Assembly (NCBI GenBank): GCA_021324855.1
Contig: JAJPIG010000022.1
Span: 249,777 to 313,776, forward strand
Direction: 5' to 3'
From: Pseudomonadota bacterium
GTDB taxonomy: Bacteria > Desulfobacterota > Binatia > Binatales > Binataceae
Length of the DNA: 64,000 nucleotides
The notes under the pieces are model-generated. The model was not told the DNA's origin and ran no database searches. It saw only the letters and a list, made by a program, of their open reading frames with translations. A program made the translations under genes and the position numbers. Positions 1 to 9,461 of the stretch are shown one piece after another (position 1 is the stretch's first letter; every line of letters begins with the position of its first letter).

Positions 1-1506
1 ACCCTCGGGCGTGTTGACGCCGATGCCGACGCCGACCACGACCTCTGCGCCTTCGAGCGGCGCAAGCGAGGGATCGAGGTTCGAATGCTCCTTGATCAGC
101 CGGCTGAGCGGCGCCGAAAGCTTCGGCCGCACGATCTCGGTCGCGGCCGTGCGCGCGCTTGAGGGTTGCGCGAGCTCGAGCATTCCGGGCCGCACGGTCG
201 CCATCTGCGGATAGGTGCGCGACAGGATCGGTGCGATGATATTGCCGCCGAATGCCGGTTTAAGCGCGACCATCCTGCGGTCCTTGTCGAGCTCGAGTCC
301 GAGCGCATCGCCGGTAAGGCCGAGACCCAGTCTCGCGGCAAGCCGCGGTCCCCAGTCACGGCCGCGCTCGCTCGCCGGCAGGATTACGCCCCACGGCTCT
401 CGCTCGCGGACCAGCGATGCGAACGCTTCGGCGGCGGCTTCGGGAGTATAGGAAGCAAGCTCCGGCGAATCGATTACGATCACGTGATCTGCCCCGTAAC
501 CGGCGAGCAGCGCCGCATGACGCGCCATCGCGCCCGGGAATCCAACCGCAACCAGTTCGCCACCGAGTTCGTTCGCGAGTTTGTCGCCGCGCGACAGCAG
601 CTCGAGGCTGCAGCGCGTCACCTCGCCTTCGAGATTGGTCTCGCACGCGACCCACAAGTCCCTGCCGGGGCTCGACTTGCGTACCGCTGCGGTGACCGGA
701 GGACGGGATTTCGCGTCGCGCTTCAGGGCGCCGGCTTCGTTGAGCGCATCGATCAGCTCGCGGCATGCGCGCGCCGGATCGCTCGCGTCGATGAACCGGC
801 AGGTGGTCTTCGGCGTCTCCTGTACGAACAGGTCGTTGACCACAGTTGGCGAACCGGCGAAGCCGAATTTATTCGGATCGGAATCGAGATCGGCCGCTCG
901 CACCGTCACGATCGGACGGCTCTTGGCGGCCTCGCGTTCCGCCGGCTTCACCCGGATCGGCTGGGCGAGCCGCTCCGCGCAGGTGATCAGCGCCGGCATC
1001 GCGCATTCGATCTCTTCCCATCCTTCGTCGCTCTCGCGCTCGGCCTTGAGCGTGCGGCCCTCGATTTCCAGCTTGCGGGCGCCGGTGATCTGCGCGATGC
1101 CGAGCAGCTCGGCGACTTCCGGGCCGACCTGTCCGGTTTCCGCATCGAGCGTATATTTGCCCATCAACACCAGGTCGAACGGCTCGCGCTTGAGCCACAT
1201 GGCAAGCGCGCGTGCGGTCGCGAGGGTGTCCGCGCCGGCAAACGCGCGATCCTCGAGATGAACGCCGCGGTCCATCCCCATCGCGAGCGCCTCTTCGATC
1301 GCTGTGCGGGCCTGCGGCGGCCCCATCGTCACGACCGTGCACTCGGTGTCGGCTTTGGCCTTGAGCGTGACGGCGAGCGAGATTGCCCGCAGATCGAACG
1401 AGCTGATGACCGCGGGCCCATCGCGTTTGATGGTCTTCGTGACCGGATCGAAGTTGGCATCCTCAACCAGCGGAATCTGTTTGATGCAGACGGCGATTTT
1501 AAGCAC
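1..1506 (-). CDS. Fused electron transfer flavoprotein, beta + alpha subunits (partial at window edge)
   Basis: One uninterrupted reading frame of 502 codons that runs off the left edge. Residues 1 to about 250 are an ETF beta subunit: the start reads VLKIAVCIKQIP, and DAETGQVGPEVAELLG (about 121-136) is the nucleotide-binding signature. From about residue 282 (RDLWVACETN) the ETF alpha N-domain follows without a stop. The FAD-binding C-domain lies outside the window. ETF carries electrons from acyl-CoA and other flavin dehydrogenases to the quinone pool; most bacteria make two separate proteins. Start is GTG at 1506, with AAAGGAG 12 bases upstream. The fusion is seen directly; its partner dehydrogenases are not known. 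Confidence 0.9.
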   Translation of the reverse strand, partial: MLKIAVCIKQIPLVEDANFDPVTKTIKRDGPAVISSFDLRAISLAVTLKAKADTECTVVTMGPPQARTAIEEALAMGMDRGVHLEDRAFAGADTLATARALAMWLKREPFDLVLMGKYTLDAETGQVGPEVAELLGIAQITGARKLEIEGRTLKAERESDEGWEEIECAMPALITCAERLAQPIRVKPAEREAAKSRPIVTVRAADLDSDPNKFGFAGSPTVVNDLFVQETPKTTCRFIDASDPARACRELIDALNEAGALKRDAKSRPPVTAAVRKSSPGRDLWVACETNLEGEVTRCSLELLSRGDKLANELGGELVAVGFPGAMARHAALLAGYGADHVIVIDSPELASYTPEAAAEAFASLVREREPWGVILPASERGRDWGPRLAARLGLGLTGDALGLELDKDRRMVALKPAFGGNIIAPILSRTYPQMATVRPGMLELAQPSSARTAATEIVRPKLSAPLSRLIKEHSNLDPSLAPLEGAEVVVGVGIGVNTPEG

Positions 1507-1620
1507 GATCGGCAGGCGCTCCTTTGTGGAGTTGAAACTAACCGAGCCGGGCCGGGCGTTTCAATGCGCCGGAGCATCCGACGCTTACCGGCGCCGCCGA
1601 GTTGCGATAGCTTCAACCTG

Positions 1621-2709
1621 ATGAGAGCCACGTCGCGATCGAGCGCCGGCAGCACGCCGCCCGAAATCACCGTGCCTGCGCCGCTTATGGAAAATCTTGC
1701 CCGCGCGCATCTCACGCGGCAGCGCGTGGCGCTGACGCTTGGAGCTCTCACTGCCGCCACCGTCGTGATCCTGTTTGCCGCATGCGCGGCGGGCAGCGTC
1801 CATATCAATCTCGTCCGCGCGGTGACCGATGCGTCGAGCCCCGATCACGCGATCCTGTTCGTCGTGCGGATGCCCCGCGTAATGCTGGGCGCGATCGTGG
1901 GCGCGATGCTCGCCGTCGTCGGCGCCGCGTTGCAGGCGCTGGTGCGCAATCCGCTGGCTGAAGGCGGCATCCTCGGGATCTCCGGCGGGGGCGCTTTGGG
2001 AGCGATCGTGTCGCTGATCGTGACCTGGCGATGGGCCGCGTCGGCGGAGCTCGTCCCGCTCTGCGCGTTTATCGCGGCGCTCGGCTCGACGGTTCTCGTC
2101 TATCGACTCGCGGAGCTCGATGGACAACTCGAACCGTTCACGTTGTTATTGGTCGGTGTGATTCTCAACGCCTTCTGGAGCGCGGCCATCATGCTGATCA
2201 ACAGCGTGGTCAATTTCTACTATGTGCATTCGATTGTTTTCTGGCTGATGGGCAGCCTGGAGTCGCCGAGCTGGCGCGAGGTCGCGATCGTCGGCGTACT
2301 CGGAATGGCGGGGGTGGTCTTGCTGATCGCGACCGCGCGCGACATGAATCTTCTGAGTCTCGGCGACGAAGCCGCGGCCGAACTCGGCGTCGAGGTCGGA
2401 CGCGTGCGCCGGATCATCTTCGTCGCAACCTCAGTGATGGTCGGCGCGGCAGTCTCGGTCAGCGGGATCATCGCCTTCGTCGGCCTGATCGTGCCCCACG
2501 TGCTGCGGCTCGCACTCGGGTCCGACCATCGATTGCTGATTCCCGCCTCGATGCTAGGCGGAGCGGCTTTCCTGGTGCTTTCCGATCTCGCGGCGCGCAC
2601 CGTGATTGCTCCGGCCGAAATCCCAGTCGGCGCAATCACTGCGCTCTGCGGTGGTCCGTTCTTTATCTACATGCTTCGACGCGAGGGGCGAAAAGCGTTG
2701 CCGCTATGA
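1621..2709 (+). CDS. FecCD/BtuC-type ABC transporter permease
   Basis: Integral membrane permease of a vitamin B12/siderophore-type importer, 362 residues from this start. The body is a series of hydrophobic helices with the family hallmarks VRMPRVMLGAIVGAML, ALVRNPLAEGGILGISGGG and GLIVPHVLRL. The frame is open far upstream, but there it only mirrors the ETF gene on the other strand. ATG 1621 and ATG 1687 are both possible; neither has a clear ribosome site, and the family's usual length fits either. The stop overlaps the start of the ATPase gene by four bases (ATGA), so the two are translationally coupled. A BtuF-like binding protein at 7013-7990 suggests cobalamin as substrate (inference). 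Confidence 0.88.
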   Translation: MRATSRSSAGSTPPEITVPAPLMENLARAHLTRQRVALTLGALTAATVVILFAACAAGSVHINLVRAVTDASSPDHAILFVVRMPRVMLGAIVGAMLAVVGAALQALVRNPLAEGGILGISGGGALGAIVSLIVTWRWAASAELVPLCAFIAALGSTVLVYRLAELDGQLEPFTLLLVGVILNAFWSAAIMLINSVVNFYYVHSIVFWLMGSLESPSWREVAIVGVLGMAGVVLLIATARDMNLLSLGDEAAAELGVEVGRVRRIIFVATSVMVGAAVSVSGIIAFVGLIVPHVLRLALGSDHRLLIPASMLGGAAFLVLSDLAARTVIAPAEIPVGAITALCGGPFFIYMLRREGRKALPL

Positions 2710-3506
2710 CCGAGCGTTCGACGGGGTTTGTGCTGCGCGCGCGCGACCTGGTCGCGGGCTACGGATCGCTCGCCGTGCTAAGCGGCGTCTCGATCGAGCT
2801 GCGGGCGGGCGAGCTGCTCGCAATCGTCGGGCCGAACGGCGCCGGAAAATCGACGCTGATACGGATTCTTGCCCGGACGATGAAGCCGTGGCGCGGCGTG
2901 GTCGAACTCGGCGGCCGCGACCTCGCAAGCTACGAACGGCGTGATCTCGCGAAACGCATCGCGACCGTCGCGCAGGAGAACACCGTGGCCTTCGGCTTCA
3001 CGGTGCTTGAAATCGTATTGATGGGTCGCGCTCCGCATCTCGGCCCCTTTCATCTCGAGACCGCGCGCGACCTTGAGATCGCGTGCGACGCGCTCGACCG
3101 CTTCGGCCTGCTCGGGCTCGCCGAGCGGCGAATCCAGGAGCTCTCGGGCGGCGAGCGCAAACGGGTCTTCCTGGCCCGCGCGCTCGCCCAGGAAGCGGCG
3201 ATCGCGCTGCTCGACGAGCCGACCGCATTCCTCGACCTCCGGCACATCGCTGAGATCTTTCACCGTATTCGCGAGTTATGCGAGAAACGTCGGATGGCGG
3301 TGGCGGCGACGCTGCACGATTTGAACGTCGCGGCGCAATGGGCGGATCGCGTCATTCTGTTGAAGGACGGACACACGGTTGCGACGGGCAAGCCGGAGGA
3401 GGTGCTGACTGCTGAGAACCTGCGCGCCGTTTACGAGACTGAGCTTTATGTCGGCCGGAATCCGGCGACCGGAGCGATCGCGATACTGCCGGCCTCCTCG
3501 ACGTAG
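2706..3506 (+). CDS. ABC transporter ATP-binding protein (BtuD/FecE type)
   Basis: ATPase of 266 residues that powers the permease encoded just upstream. Walker A GPNGAGKST is at residues 42-50. The signature LSGGERKR, Walker B IALLDEPT and the switch histidine in ATLHDLN are all present. The Q-loop is in VAQENT. The protein has a short, siderophore/B12-class architecture with no extra domains. Its ATG overlaps the permease stop, so the two form an operon. No riboswitch is evident in the short leader before the permease. Substrate assignment to cobalamin rests on the separate BtuF-like gene and is inferred. Confidence 0.9.
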   Translation: MTERSTGFVLRARDLVAGYGSLAVLSGVSIELRAGELLAIVGPNGAGKSTLIRILARTMKPWRGVVELGGRDLASYERRDLAKRIATVAQENTVAFGFTVLEIVLMGRAPHLGPFHLETARDLEIACDALDRFGLLGLAERRIQELSGGERKRVFLARALAQEAAIALLDEPTAFLDLRHIAEIFHRIRELCEKRRMAVAATLHDLNVAAQWADRVILLKDGHTVATGKPEEVLTAENLRAVYETELYVGRNPATGAIAILPASST

Positions 3507-3557
3507 CCAGCAGCGACGAGATGGGTCCGCTTTCAGATACGCGCCGAACGCAAGAAC

Positions 3558-3566
3558 TGGTACAAT
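3558..3566 (+). promoter_or_regulatory. Possible extended -10 promoter element
   Basis: TGGTACAAT matches an extended -10 (TGnTATAAT, one mismatch). It lies about 90 bases before the metallophosphoesterase start, in the 149-base gap after the ABC operon. No good -35 is seen 17 bases upstream, so this is a weak call from sequence only. Confidence 0.25.
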
Positions 3567-3655
3567 ACATATGAGTTTGTAGGTGTGGAGGACCGCTGGA
3601 TCGCATCGATTTCCTCTTCTTTGGCCGCTCGAAATACTCTAGGATTGAATTTTCG

Positions 3656-4591
3656 ATGAGTGTTCCGGAGCTTTTGAAGACCGCTGCGCCGTCGCGTCGC
3701 CGTCCGGCAAGGCGCCCGACCCGCGCGAAGCGGAAACCGCCCCTGCCGCTGCGCCCGATTCATAAGATGTGGCGGCATACGATCGACGCGATCGACATTG
3801 AGCCCATCACGCTGCCGGTGCGTGCGCTGCCGCCTGCCCTCAAGGGCGTGGTTGCCTGCCAGTTAAGCGATCTGCACGTCGATCGCGACGAAGATCTCGA
3901 GCGGCTTGAAGCCGCCGTCAAAGCAGTTAACAAGCAGCATCCCGAGCTGGTTTTTCTGACCGGCGACTACTTCTCGACACCACAAACTCGTCAACATTAT
4001 CTGGCGCCGTTCCGACGGGCGCTCGCCGAACTCAGTCCGAAGCTCGGAGTTTACGCGATCGCGGGTAACCACGATCACTGGGCATCGTTCGACTACATTG
4101 ATGAAGCCTTGCGCGCCGCGGGCATCGAAACGCTCTCGAACGAGAGTCGCGCGGTCGAGATTAATGGCTCACGCCTGACCATCGTCGGGATCGACGATCT
4201 GTGGGCGCGACAGGCCGATCCGCAACGCTCGTTCAGCCGCGTCAAGCCGGACGATTGCACGCTGGTGCTGGCGCACAATCCCGACACTGCGCTCTACGCG
4301 CGTCATCTGCGGCCCGGCGTGATGCTCTCGGGGCATACGCATGGCGGCGTGGTACGCATCCCGCTCTACGGCTCGCCGATCAAGTCGCTTCTGAAAATCG
4401 GGCGGACGTTCTATGCCGGGCTGAATCGCTACGGCGATTTCTACATCTACACGAATCGCGGTCTCGGCACTTATTGGCTGCGTGTGCGGATCAATTGTCA
4501 TCCCGAGGTCTCGCGATTTCAGCTTGCGCCAATGGCCGAGACGACCGAGCACGTGACCCATCTGCATCACGCTCGGAGCAGACGCGGTTAG
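3656..4591 (+). CDS. Calcineurin-like metallophosphoesterase (YaeI/YkuE type)
   Basis: Two-metal phosphoesterase of 311 residues. All metal-site motifs are present in order: SDLHVD (71-76), TGDYF, GNHDHW, LAHNPD and SGHTHGG. This order and spacing match the YaeI/YkuE group, which acts on phosphodiesters such as lipid-A or peptidoglycan precursors at the membrane. The N-terminus is basic and proline-rich with no convincing signal peptide or membrane helix, which is unusual for that group. The true substrate cannot be told. It is followed after 23 bases by the dihydropyrimidinase-family gene on the same strand. Confidence 0.85.
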   Translation: MSVPELLKTAAPSRRRPARRPTRAKRKPPLPLRPIHKMWRHTIDAIDIEPITLPVRALPPALKGVVACQLSDLHVDRDEDLERLEAAVKAVNKQHPELVFLTGDYFSTPQTRQHYLAPFRRALAELSPKLGVYAIAGNHDHWASFDYIDEALRAAGIETLSNESRAVEINGSRLTIVGIDDLWARQADPQRSFSRVKPDDCTLVLAHNPDTALYARHLRPGVMLSGHTHGGVVRIPLYGSPIKSLLKIGRTFYAGLNRYGDFYIYTNRGLGTYWLRVRINCHPEVSRFQLAPMAETTEHVTHLHHARSRRG

Positions 4592-4614
4592 AAATCCGCA
4601 GCGGAGGGCTTCCG

Positions 4615-5997
4615 ATGCTCGATCTCGCGATCGTCGGTGGCAACGTTGTAACGCCGGACAAGATCGCTCCGGCGGATATCGGAGTCAGCGGCGGCCGCAT
4701 CGTGGCCGTAGTTCCGCCCGGCAAGTTAGAACCTTCGAACCGCACTATCGATGCGGCCGGGATGCTGGTGCTGCCGGGAGCCGTTGATCCGCATACCCAC
4801 CTTGACGCCCAGATGCACGGCGCGCGCAGCGCCGACGATTTTTATAGCGGCTCGGTGGCGGCGGCCGCGGGCGGCGTCACAACGATTGTCGACTACGCCT
4901 TTCAGCGCAACGGCGGCCATCTCACGGAGGCGATTCGCAACTGGCGCGAGAAGGCGCGCGACCGCGCGATCATCGATTACGGGTTTCACGTCGCGGTGCT
5001 CGATCCTTCGGACGCGGCTCTGGAAGAAGTCGCCGGCGTTGTTGATCGCGGATGTCCCAGCTTCAAAGTTTTTATGATGCGCCGTTTCGAAGCGCGGGCG
5101 CGCGACTTTCTGAAGCTCTTTGCGATGGCCGCGCGCTGCGGCGGCCTGGTGACGATTCATGCCGAGGACGAGAACATCATCGGCTTCTGCACCCAGCGTC
5201 TGATAGATGAGGGCAAAACCGGCGCTCAGTATTTCCCCGACAGCCGACCGCCGATTTCCGAGGCGGCCGCGGTCTCGCGCGCGCTCAAGATGGCCGAGGT
5301 CACAGGCGCGCCGCTCTATTTTGTCCATCTCTCCAGCAGGGCCCCCCTCGACGAGATTCGCCGCGCGCGCGACGCCGGACTCACGGTGCTCGCCGAAACC
5401 CGGCCGATCTACCTCTACCTGACTGAGGAATTGCTGCGGCAGCCCGATGGAGTACGCTTCGTGGGGCATCCGCCGCTTCGTTCGGCCGCCGATCGCGATG
5501 CGATGTGGGAGGGGCTGGCCGACGGCACCATCGACGTGGTCGCGACCGACCATTGCAGTTGGACGCTCAAAGACAAACGCGGCGCGGACACGTTCACGCG
5601 CCTGATCCCCGGGATGGCGAACCTCGAAACGCTCGTGCCGATGCTTTACTCGGAAGGCGTGCGCAGTGGCCGGATTTCGATCGAACGGATGGTCGATCTG
5701 GTCGCGACCAATCCGGCAAAAATCTTCGGGCTTTATCCGCGCAAGGGTGTGATCGCGCGCGGCGCCGACGCTGATCTCGTGATTTTCGATCCGCATCAAA
5801 CCGTGGTCGTACATCAGCCCGAGATGCATTCCGGCTCCGATTATGATCCGTTCGAAGGTCTCGAGGTCCGCGGATGGCCGCGCGTGACGATCTCGCGCGG
5901 CGAAGTGATTGTTGAGGACCGTAAGCCGCGGGCCAAGGCGGGGCGCGGACGTTTCGTTCCGCGCGAGCCGTTCGATCCAGGCTGGCGTCACCTCTGA
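4615..5997 (+). CDS. Dihydropyrimidinase/D-hydantoinase-family amidohydrolase
   Basis: Cyclic-amide hydrolase of 460 residues, the usual length for the family. The binuclear metal site is complete: HTH at 60-62, the carbamylated lysine K151 in SFKVFMM, H182 in TIHAED, H238 in FVHLSS and D312 in VATDHC. Dihydropyrimidinases open the ring of dihydrouracil, hydantoins or related cyclic imides to N-carbamoyl acids. The start is set by GGAGGG seven bases before the ATG. No N-carbamoyl amidase is adjacent, though amidase families occur elsewhere in the window. The ring substrate is therefore open; allantoin or cyclic imides are alternatives. Confidence 0.88.
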   Translation: MLDLAIVGGNVVTPDKIAPADIGVSGGRIVAVVPPGKLEPSNRTIDAAGMLVLPGAVDPHTHLDAQMHGARSADDFYSGSVAAAAGGVTTIVDYAFQRNGGHLTEAIRNWREKARDRAIIDYGFHVAVLDPSDAALEEVAGVVDRGCPSFKVFMMRRFEARARDFLKLFAMAARCGGLVTIHAEDENIIGFCTQRLIDEGKTGAQYFPDSRPPISEAAAVSRALKMAEVTGAPLYFVHLSSRAPLDEIRRARDAGLTVLAETRPIYLYLTEELLRQPDGVRFVGHPPLRSAADRDAMWEGLADGTIDVVATDHCSWTLKDKRGADTFTRLIPGMANLETLVPMLYSEGVRSGRISIERMVDLVATNPAKIFGLYPRKGVIARGADADLVIFDPHQTVVVHQPEMHSGSDYDPFEGLEVRGWPRVTISRGEVIVEDRKPRAKAGRGRFVPREPFDPGWRHL

Positions 5998-6080
5998 ATT
6001 TCCGCGGGTTGCCGCTCGGGGGCGATCGGGCTAAGAGCACTGAGACGCGACAGAAGCAAAGGAGGAAAACTCCGCATCGT

Positions 6081-7001
6081 ATGCCATCGCGCGATATGAT
6101 AGTCGCGGTCGCCGGCGGCACGGGATTTATCGGCAGCGCGATTGTTAGGCGGCTGCTCGGGGCAGGGTATCGGGTGCGCATCCTAACGCGCGATCCGTCA
6201 CGGGCGCGGCAGCATTTCGCTTCGTCACAGATCGATTTTTTCCGCGCCGACCTGACTGATCCGCGCTCGCTAGGGGTGCCGCTGGCGGGCGTCGGCGCGA
6301 TCGTGGCCGCAGCCCAGTTCGACGGCTATCCGGTCGAGAACCCTCGTCGCGGGCTGACGTTTGAGCGTGTTGACTATGCCGGCACGCGCGCGTTGATCGA
6401 GATGGCCGACCAACGCACCATCTCGCATTTCGTCTACATCAGCGGCGCGGGCGCGGACGCGTCGTCCGGGCATCCGGCATTCCGCGCCAAGGGACGCGCT
6501 GAGAACGCCGTGCGCAACGCCGGAATTCAGTTTACCGTCTTCCGTCCCGGGCTGACCTATGGACCGGGTGACAGGGTCATCGCGATGTTCGCGCGGATGC
6601 TGCGGTTTTCACCGCTGTTCGTGGTTCCCGGCGATGGACGCCAGCGGCTCCAGCCGCTGCTGGTGGACGATCTGGCGGAATGCGTGACGATGGCGCTCGA
6701 CGGGCATGGCCGCAATGGAGTGTTCGAAATTGGCGGACCCGAAACCATGACCTTCGACGAACTGATCGAGTTACTGATGGAAGTTACCGGGCGTCAGCGG
6801 CTGATAGTGCATGCGCCCAGCGGGATGCTTAAGGCGGTTGGTGCGGTGGCCGAGATTATGCCTGCGCGGTTTTTTTCGCGCGACGCCGCAGATTTTCTGA
6901 TCGCTGACCGGCTCTGCGACAATCGTCCGCTGCTCGACGCGTTCAAAATTTCGCTCACTCCGGCGCGGACCGGGATGAAGTACCTGGCTGCAAGCTCATA
7001 G
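6081..7001 (+). CDS. Atypical SDR / NmrA-like NAD(P)-binding protein (NDUFA9 type)
   Basis: Extended Rossmann protein of 306 residues with an N-terminal VAGGTGFIGSAIV nucleotide-binding loop and a downstream RPGLTYGPGD segment, typical of the complex I NDUFA9-like atypical SDRs. The catalytic Tyr-x3-Lys is not evident (YISGAGADAS stands in that region), so it may bind NAD(P)H or a quinone-like ligand rather than act as a classical dehydrogenase. A strong AAAGGAGG lies 16 bases before the ATG, which is long; ATG 6096 is an alternative further away. It ends 11 bases from the convergent BtuF-like gene. Confidence 0.8.
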   Translation: MPSRDMIVAVAGGTGFIGSAIVRRLLGAGYRVRILTRDPSRARQHFASSQIDFFRADLTDPRSLGVPLAGVGAIVAAAQFDGYPVENPRRGLTFERVDYAGTRALIEMADQRTISHFVYISGAGADASSGHPAFRAKGRAENAVRNAGIQFTVFRPGLTYGPGDRVIAMFARMLRFSPLFVVPGDGRQRLQPLLVDDLAECVTMALDGHGRNGVFEIGGPETMTFDELIELLMEVTGRQRLIVHAPSGMLKAVGAVAEIMPARFFSRDAADFLIADRLCDNRPLLDAFKISLTPARTGMKYLAASS

Positions 7002-7012
7002 CGTTTCGGCGA

Positions 7013-7990
7013 TCAGAGCCGTCGCCAGCCGGGTCCCTCGTGGCCGAAGTGGAAAATCGTAGGATGGAGCATCTCAGCGAAAATTTCGAGCGACTCGGCG
7101 ATTCGCGGGCCGGGGCGATTGAAGTATTGATTGCCGTCCGCGACGAAGACTCGCCCGCTCTGTACCGCCTCCAGTTCTCTCCAACGCCGGTCGTTTGCCA
7201 GAACCTGCAGGTCAGTAAGCGAGCGCTCGATTGAAAACCCGCAGGGCGCGACCACGATCGTCTCCGGATTCATCGTGCAGAGTGCATCGAAGCTGATCGC
7301 TGGCGAATGCTCGCCCGGTCTGCCGAACAGATCACAGCCGCCGGCGATCTCGATCATTTCGGGTATCCAGTTACCCGCCATCATCAGCGGATCGATCCAT
7401 TCGATCGCGGCGACGCCCGGACGATAACCCGCGCGCGCCGCCCGGCGGCTAATTGAGCGAACGCGTTCCCGCAATCCGGTAGTCACTTCGTGCGCCCGGT
7501 CTCTCACACCCACCGCCTCGCCTACGCGCTCGATATCATTCCAGACGCCTTCGAGATTGCGGGCATTGAGCGAGATCACGCGCGCATGTTTCCCGGTCCA
7601 GTCGGCGACCGCGCCTTCGACGTCGCTTTCACTCACCGCGCAGACCTCGCATTGCGATTGCGTAACGATGAAATCGGGCGCCAGCTCGCGCAGCCGGTCG
7701 GCGTCGACCCGATAGACCGACAGCGCCTCGCTCACGATTGTGCGCACCCGTCGATCGATCTCGCGGCTCGGTCCGGAGGGCTCGAAGCGGGGCGCAGTGA
7801 GTATCGGCAGGCGTTCGACCGAACGCGGATAGTCGCATTCGTGCGAGCGCCCGACGAGCTGGTTTTCGAGGCCGAGTGCGCAAACGATTTCGGTCGCGCT
7901 AGGCAGTAACGAGACGATCCGCGGCGTGGTGTTGATGCTTTTCGCCCGGCGGCCCGATTCAGAATCCTGCGAATTGATTTTGGACTTCAT
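7013..7990 (-). CDS. Cobalamin-binding periplasmic-type protein (BtuF-like)
   Basis: Peripla_BP_2-fold protein of 325 residues. It opens with PRIVSLLPSATEIVCALG, a hallmark of the BtuF-like group usually named cobalamin-binding proteins, and contains QCEVCAVSE and GCDLFG. BtuF delivers B12 to BtuCD. No signal peptide is visible before the domain (the N-terminus is MKSKINSQDSESGRR), so export is doubtful; similar leaderless members are common in bacteria. The matching permease and ATPase lie at 1621-3506, separated by three unrelated genes, so the system is split. Cobalamin specificity is a family inference. Confidence 0.78.
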   Translation of the reverse strand: MKSKINSQDSESGRRAKSINTTPRIVSLLPSATEIVCALGLENQLVGRSHECDYPRSVERLPILTAPRFEPSGPSREIDRRVRTIVSEALSVYRVDADRLRELAPDFIVTQSQCEVCAVSESDVEGAVADWTGKHARVISLNARNLEGVWNDIERVGEAVGVRDRAHEVTTGLRERVRSISRRAARAGYRPGVAAIEWIDPLMMAGNWIPEMIEIAGGCDLFGRPGEHSPAISFDALCTMNPETIVVAPCGFSIERSLTDLQVLANDRRWRELEAVQSGRVFVADGNQYFNRPGPRIAESLEIFAEMLHPTIFHFGHEGPGWRRL

Positions 7991-8146
7991 GGGACGGACA
8001 GATCGATCCGGCTAAATGCAATTCTACGAGAAACATTGCGGTGGTGGAAAACGAATCTACGGCTATTTGCGAAAGGGGGATTGACACCGCGTCAGCTCCA
8101 TGCGAATTCGGAACCCCGTAAACACGTTTCAGGAAGGGGGCTGCGA

Positions 8147-9454
8147 ATGGCTTGGGCTTGGAACAGACGCACAGGACTGATCGTTGCGCTGATGCTGACA
8201 TTTTCGATCGCGGGCACAAGCGCATACGCCGCGGAGAATCCGATACCACTGGGGACGGTAATCACGCTGCAGAATTGGCAGCAATACAAGCAGTATATGC
8301 CCGACGGGATGCAGGCACTGTTCAGCGGCCGATACTACTGGAAGATGCCGCCCGACCTGAGAATCGTCATCGGTCCGACCAGCCATTACCCGATTCCTGC
8401 CGCTTACTTGAACGATACCCGTAAGTACAGCAGCCAGGTTAGGATCAAGGACCTGCCTGACGGCGGTCATTACATCGAGGGCTACATCGCCGGCCGCCCG
8501 TTCCCCGATCCCGCCGATCCGATGAAGGGTTACAAGATCCTCGTCGACATGTGGTACCGGTACCAACCCTACCTGCTCTGCGGCGATGACAATTGCGATT
8601 ACCTGGTGAACGGCGCGGGTAACATCACGATGTTGCGCAATGCGGTGGTGCTGCGGCGCTTAAGCCATATCAGCGACGCGAATCAGCCGATAAATGATCC
8701 GCACGCGCAGGGTATCGATTACAGCCAGTGGCGGATGGTCATCGAGCCTGAGCAGGAAAAATATACGCAGACGTTGACACTCTACTACGTCGATCAGACC
8801 CGGCCCGAGGATGATTTTCTGTTCCTGCCCTCGATGCGCCGTGTGATCCGCGAGTCATCGAACAGCCGCTGTGCGCCGGCATCGGGCACTGATTTCGTCT
8901 TTGATGATTTTCGCGGCGGCTTCAACGGCGGGATCACGCGCTTCCAGGCCGACTACCTGCGCGATCAATCCATCCTCTCGCTCGTCAATGCCGACCCCGC
9001 CATCTACGGCAACACGGCGAATTACTATTCGATCATGTTTCCGAAGCCGGAAGTCGGCAAGTGGGAAGTGCGCGACGTCCAGGTGATCGATGTGCGGCGA
9101 ATCCCATCGATGCGGTCTGGTTACTGCTACGGCAAGCAGATCATGTACATCGACAAGGAAAGCTACAACCTTATCTGGAAAGACCTCTACGACCCGGCCA
9201 TGAAGTTCGCGAAGACCGACATGGTCAACCACATCGCGGCGCCGGTGCCAAATCAGGGAATCCAGTTCGAGACCGCCAACTCGGTGCAGACGATGTGGAA
9301 TCTACAGCGCGAGCATCTGACGTTTTTCAGCACGGCCGGCTCGAGCCGCCGCGGGATCGTGAGTAACGAACTCTGCCGGAATTTAAACGGCGTGAACTAC
9401 GACGATATCAACCACTACAGCACGGTCAGCGGACTTAGCCAGACGATGCGCTGA
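8147..9454 (+). CDS. DUF1329 secreted protein
   Basis: Exported protein of 435 residues with a clear Sec signal peptide (hydrophobic core LIVALMLTFSIAGTSAYA, cleavage near residue 28). The mature part matches DUF1329, a family of outer-membrane-associated beta-rich proteins often found beside efflux or lipid-handling genes and abundant in Binatota-like genomes. Six or more cysteines and many aromatic residues occur in the mature part. An AGGAAGGGGG stretch before the ATG supports this start. The biochemical role of the family is unknown. It converges with the HEAT-repeat gene eight bases downstream. Confidence 0.75.
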   Translation: MAWAWNRRTGLIVALMLTFSIAGTSAYAAENPIPLGTVITLQNWQQYKQYMPDGMQALFSGRYYWKMPPDLRIVIGPTSHYPIPAAYLNDTRKYSSQVRIKDLPDGGHYIEGYIAGRPFPDPADPMKGYKILVDMWYRYQPYLLCGDDNCDYLVNGAGNITMLRNAVVLRRLSHISDANQPINDPHAQGIDYSQWRMVIEPEQEKYTQTLTLYYVDQTRPEDDFLFLPSMRRVIRESSNSRCAPASGTDFVFDDFRGGFNGGITRFQADYLRDQSILSLVNADPAIYGNTANYYSIMFPKPEVGKWEVRDVQVIDVRRIPSMRSGYCYGKQIMYIDKESYNLIWKDLYDPAMKFAKTDMVNHIAAPVPNQGIQFETANSVQTMWNLQREHLTFFSTAGSSRRGIVSNELCRNLNGVNYDDINHYSTVSGLSQTMR

Positions 9455-9461
9455 GCGATAA

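Noticed and set aside
166-1620. Long plus-strand open frame of about 485 codons before the permease gene
   Set aside because: It mirrors the ETF fusion on the minus strand; its protein has no recognisable domain and is Arg/His-rich, as expected for antisense of a high-GC gene.
4726-5991. Minus-strand open frame of 421 codons
   Set aside because: Antisense of the dihydropyrimidinase gene, which has a complete active site.
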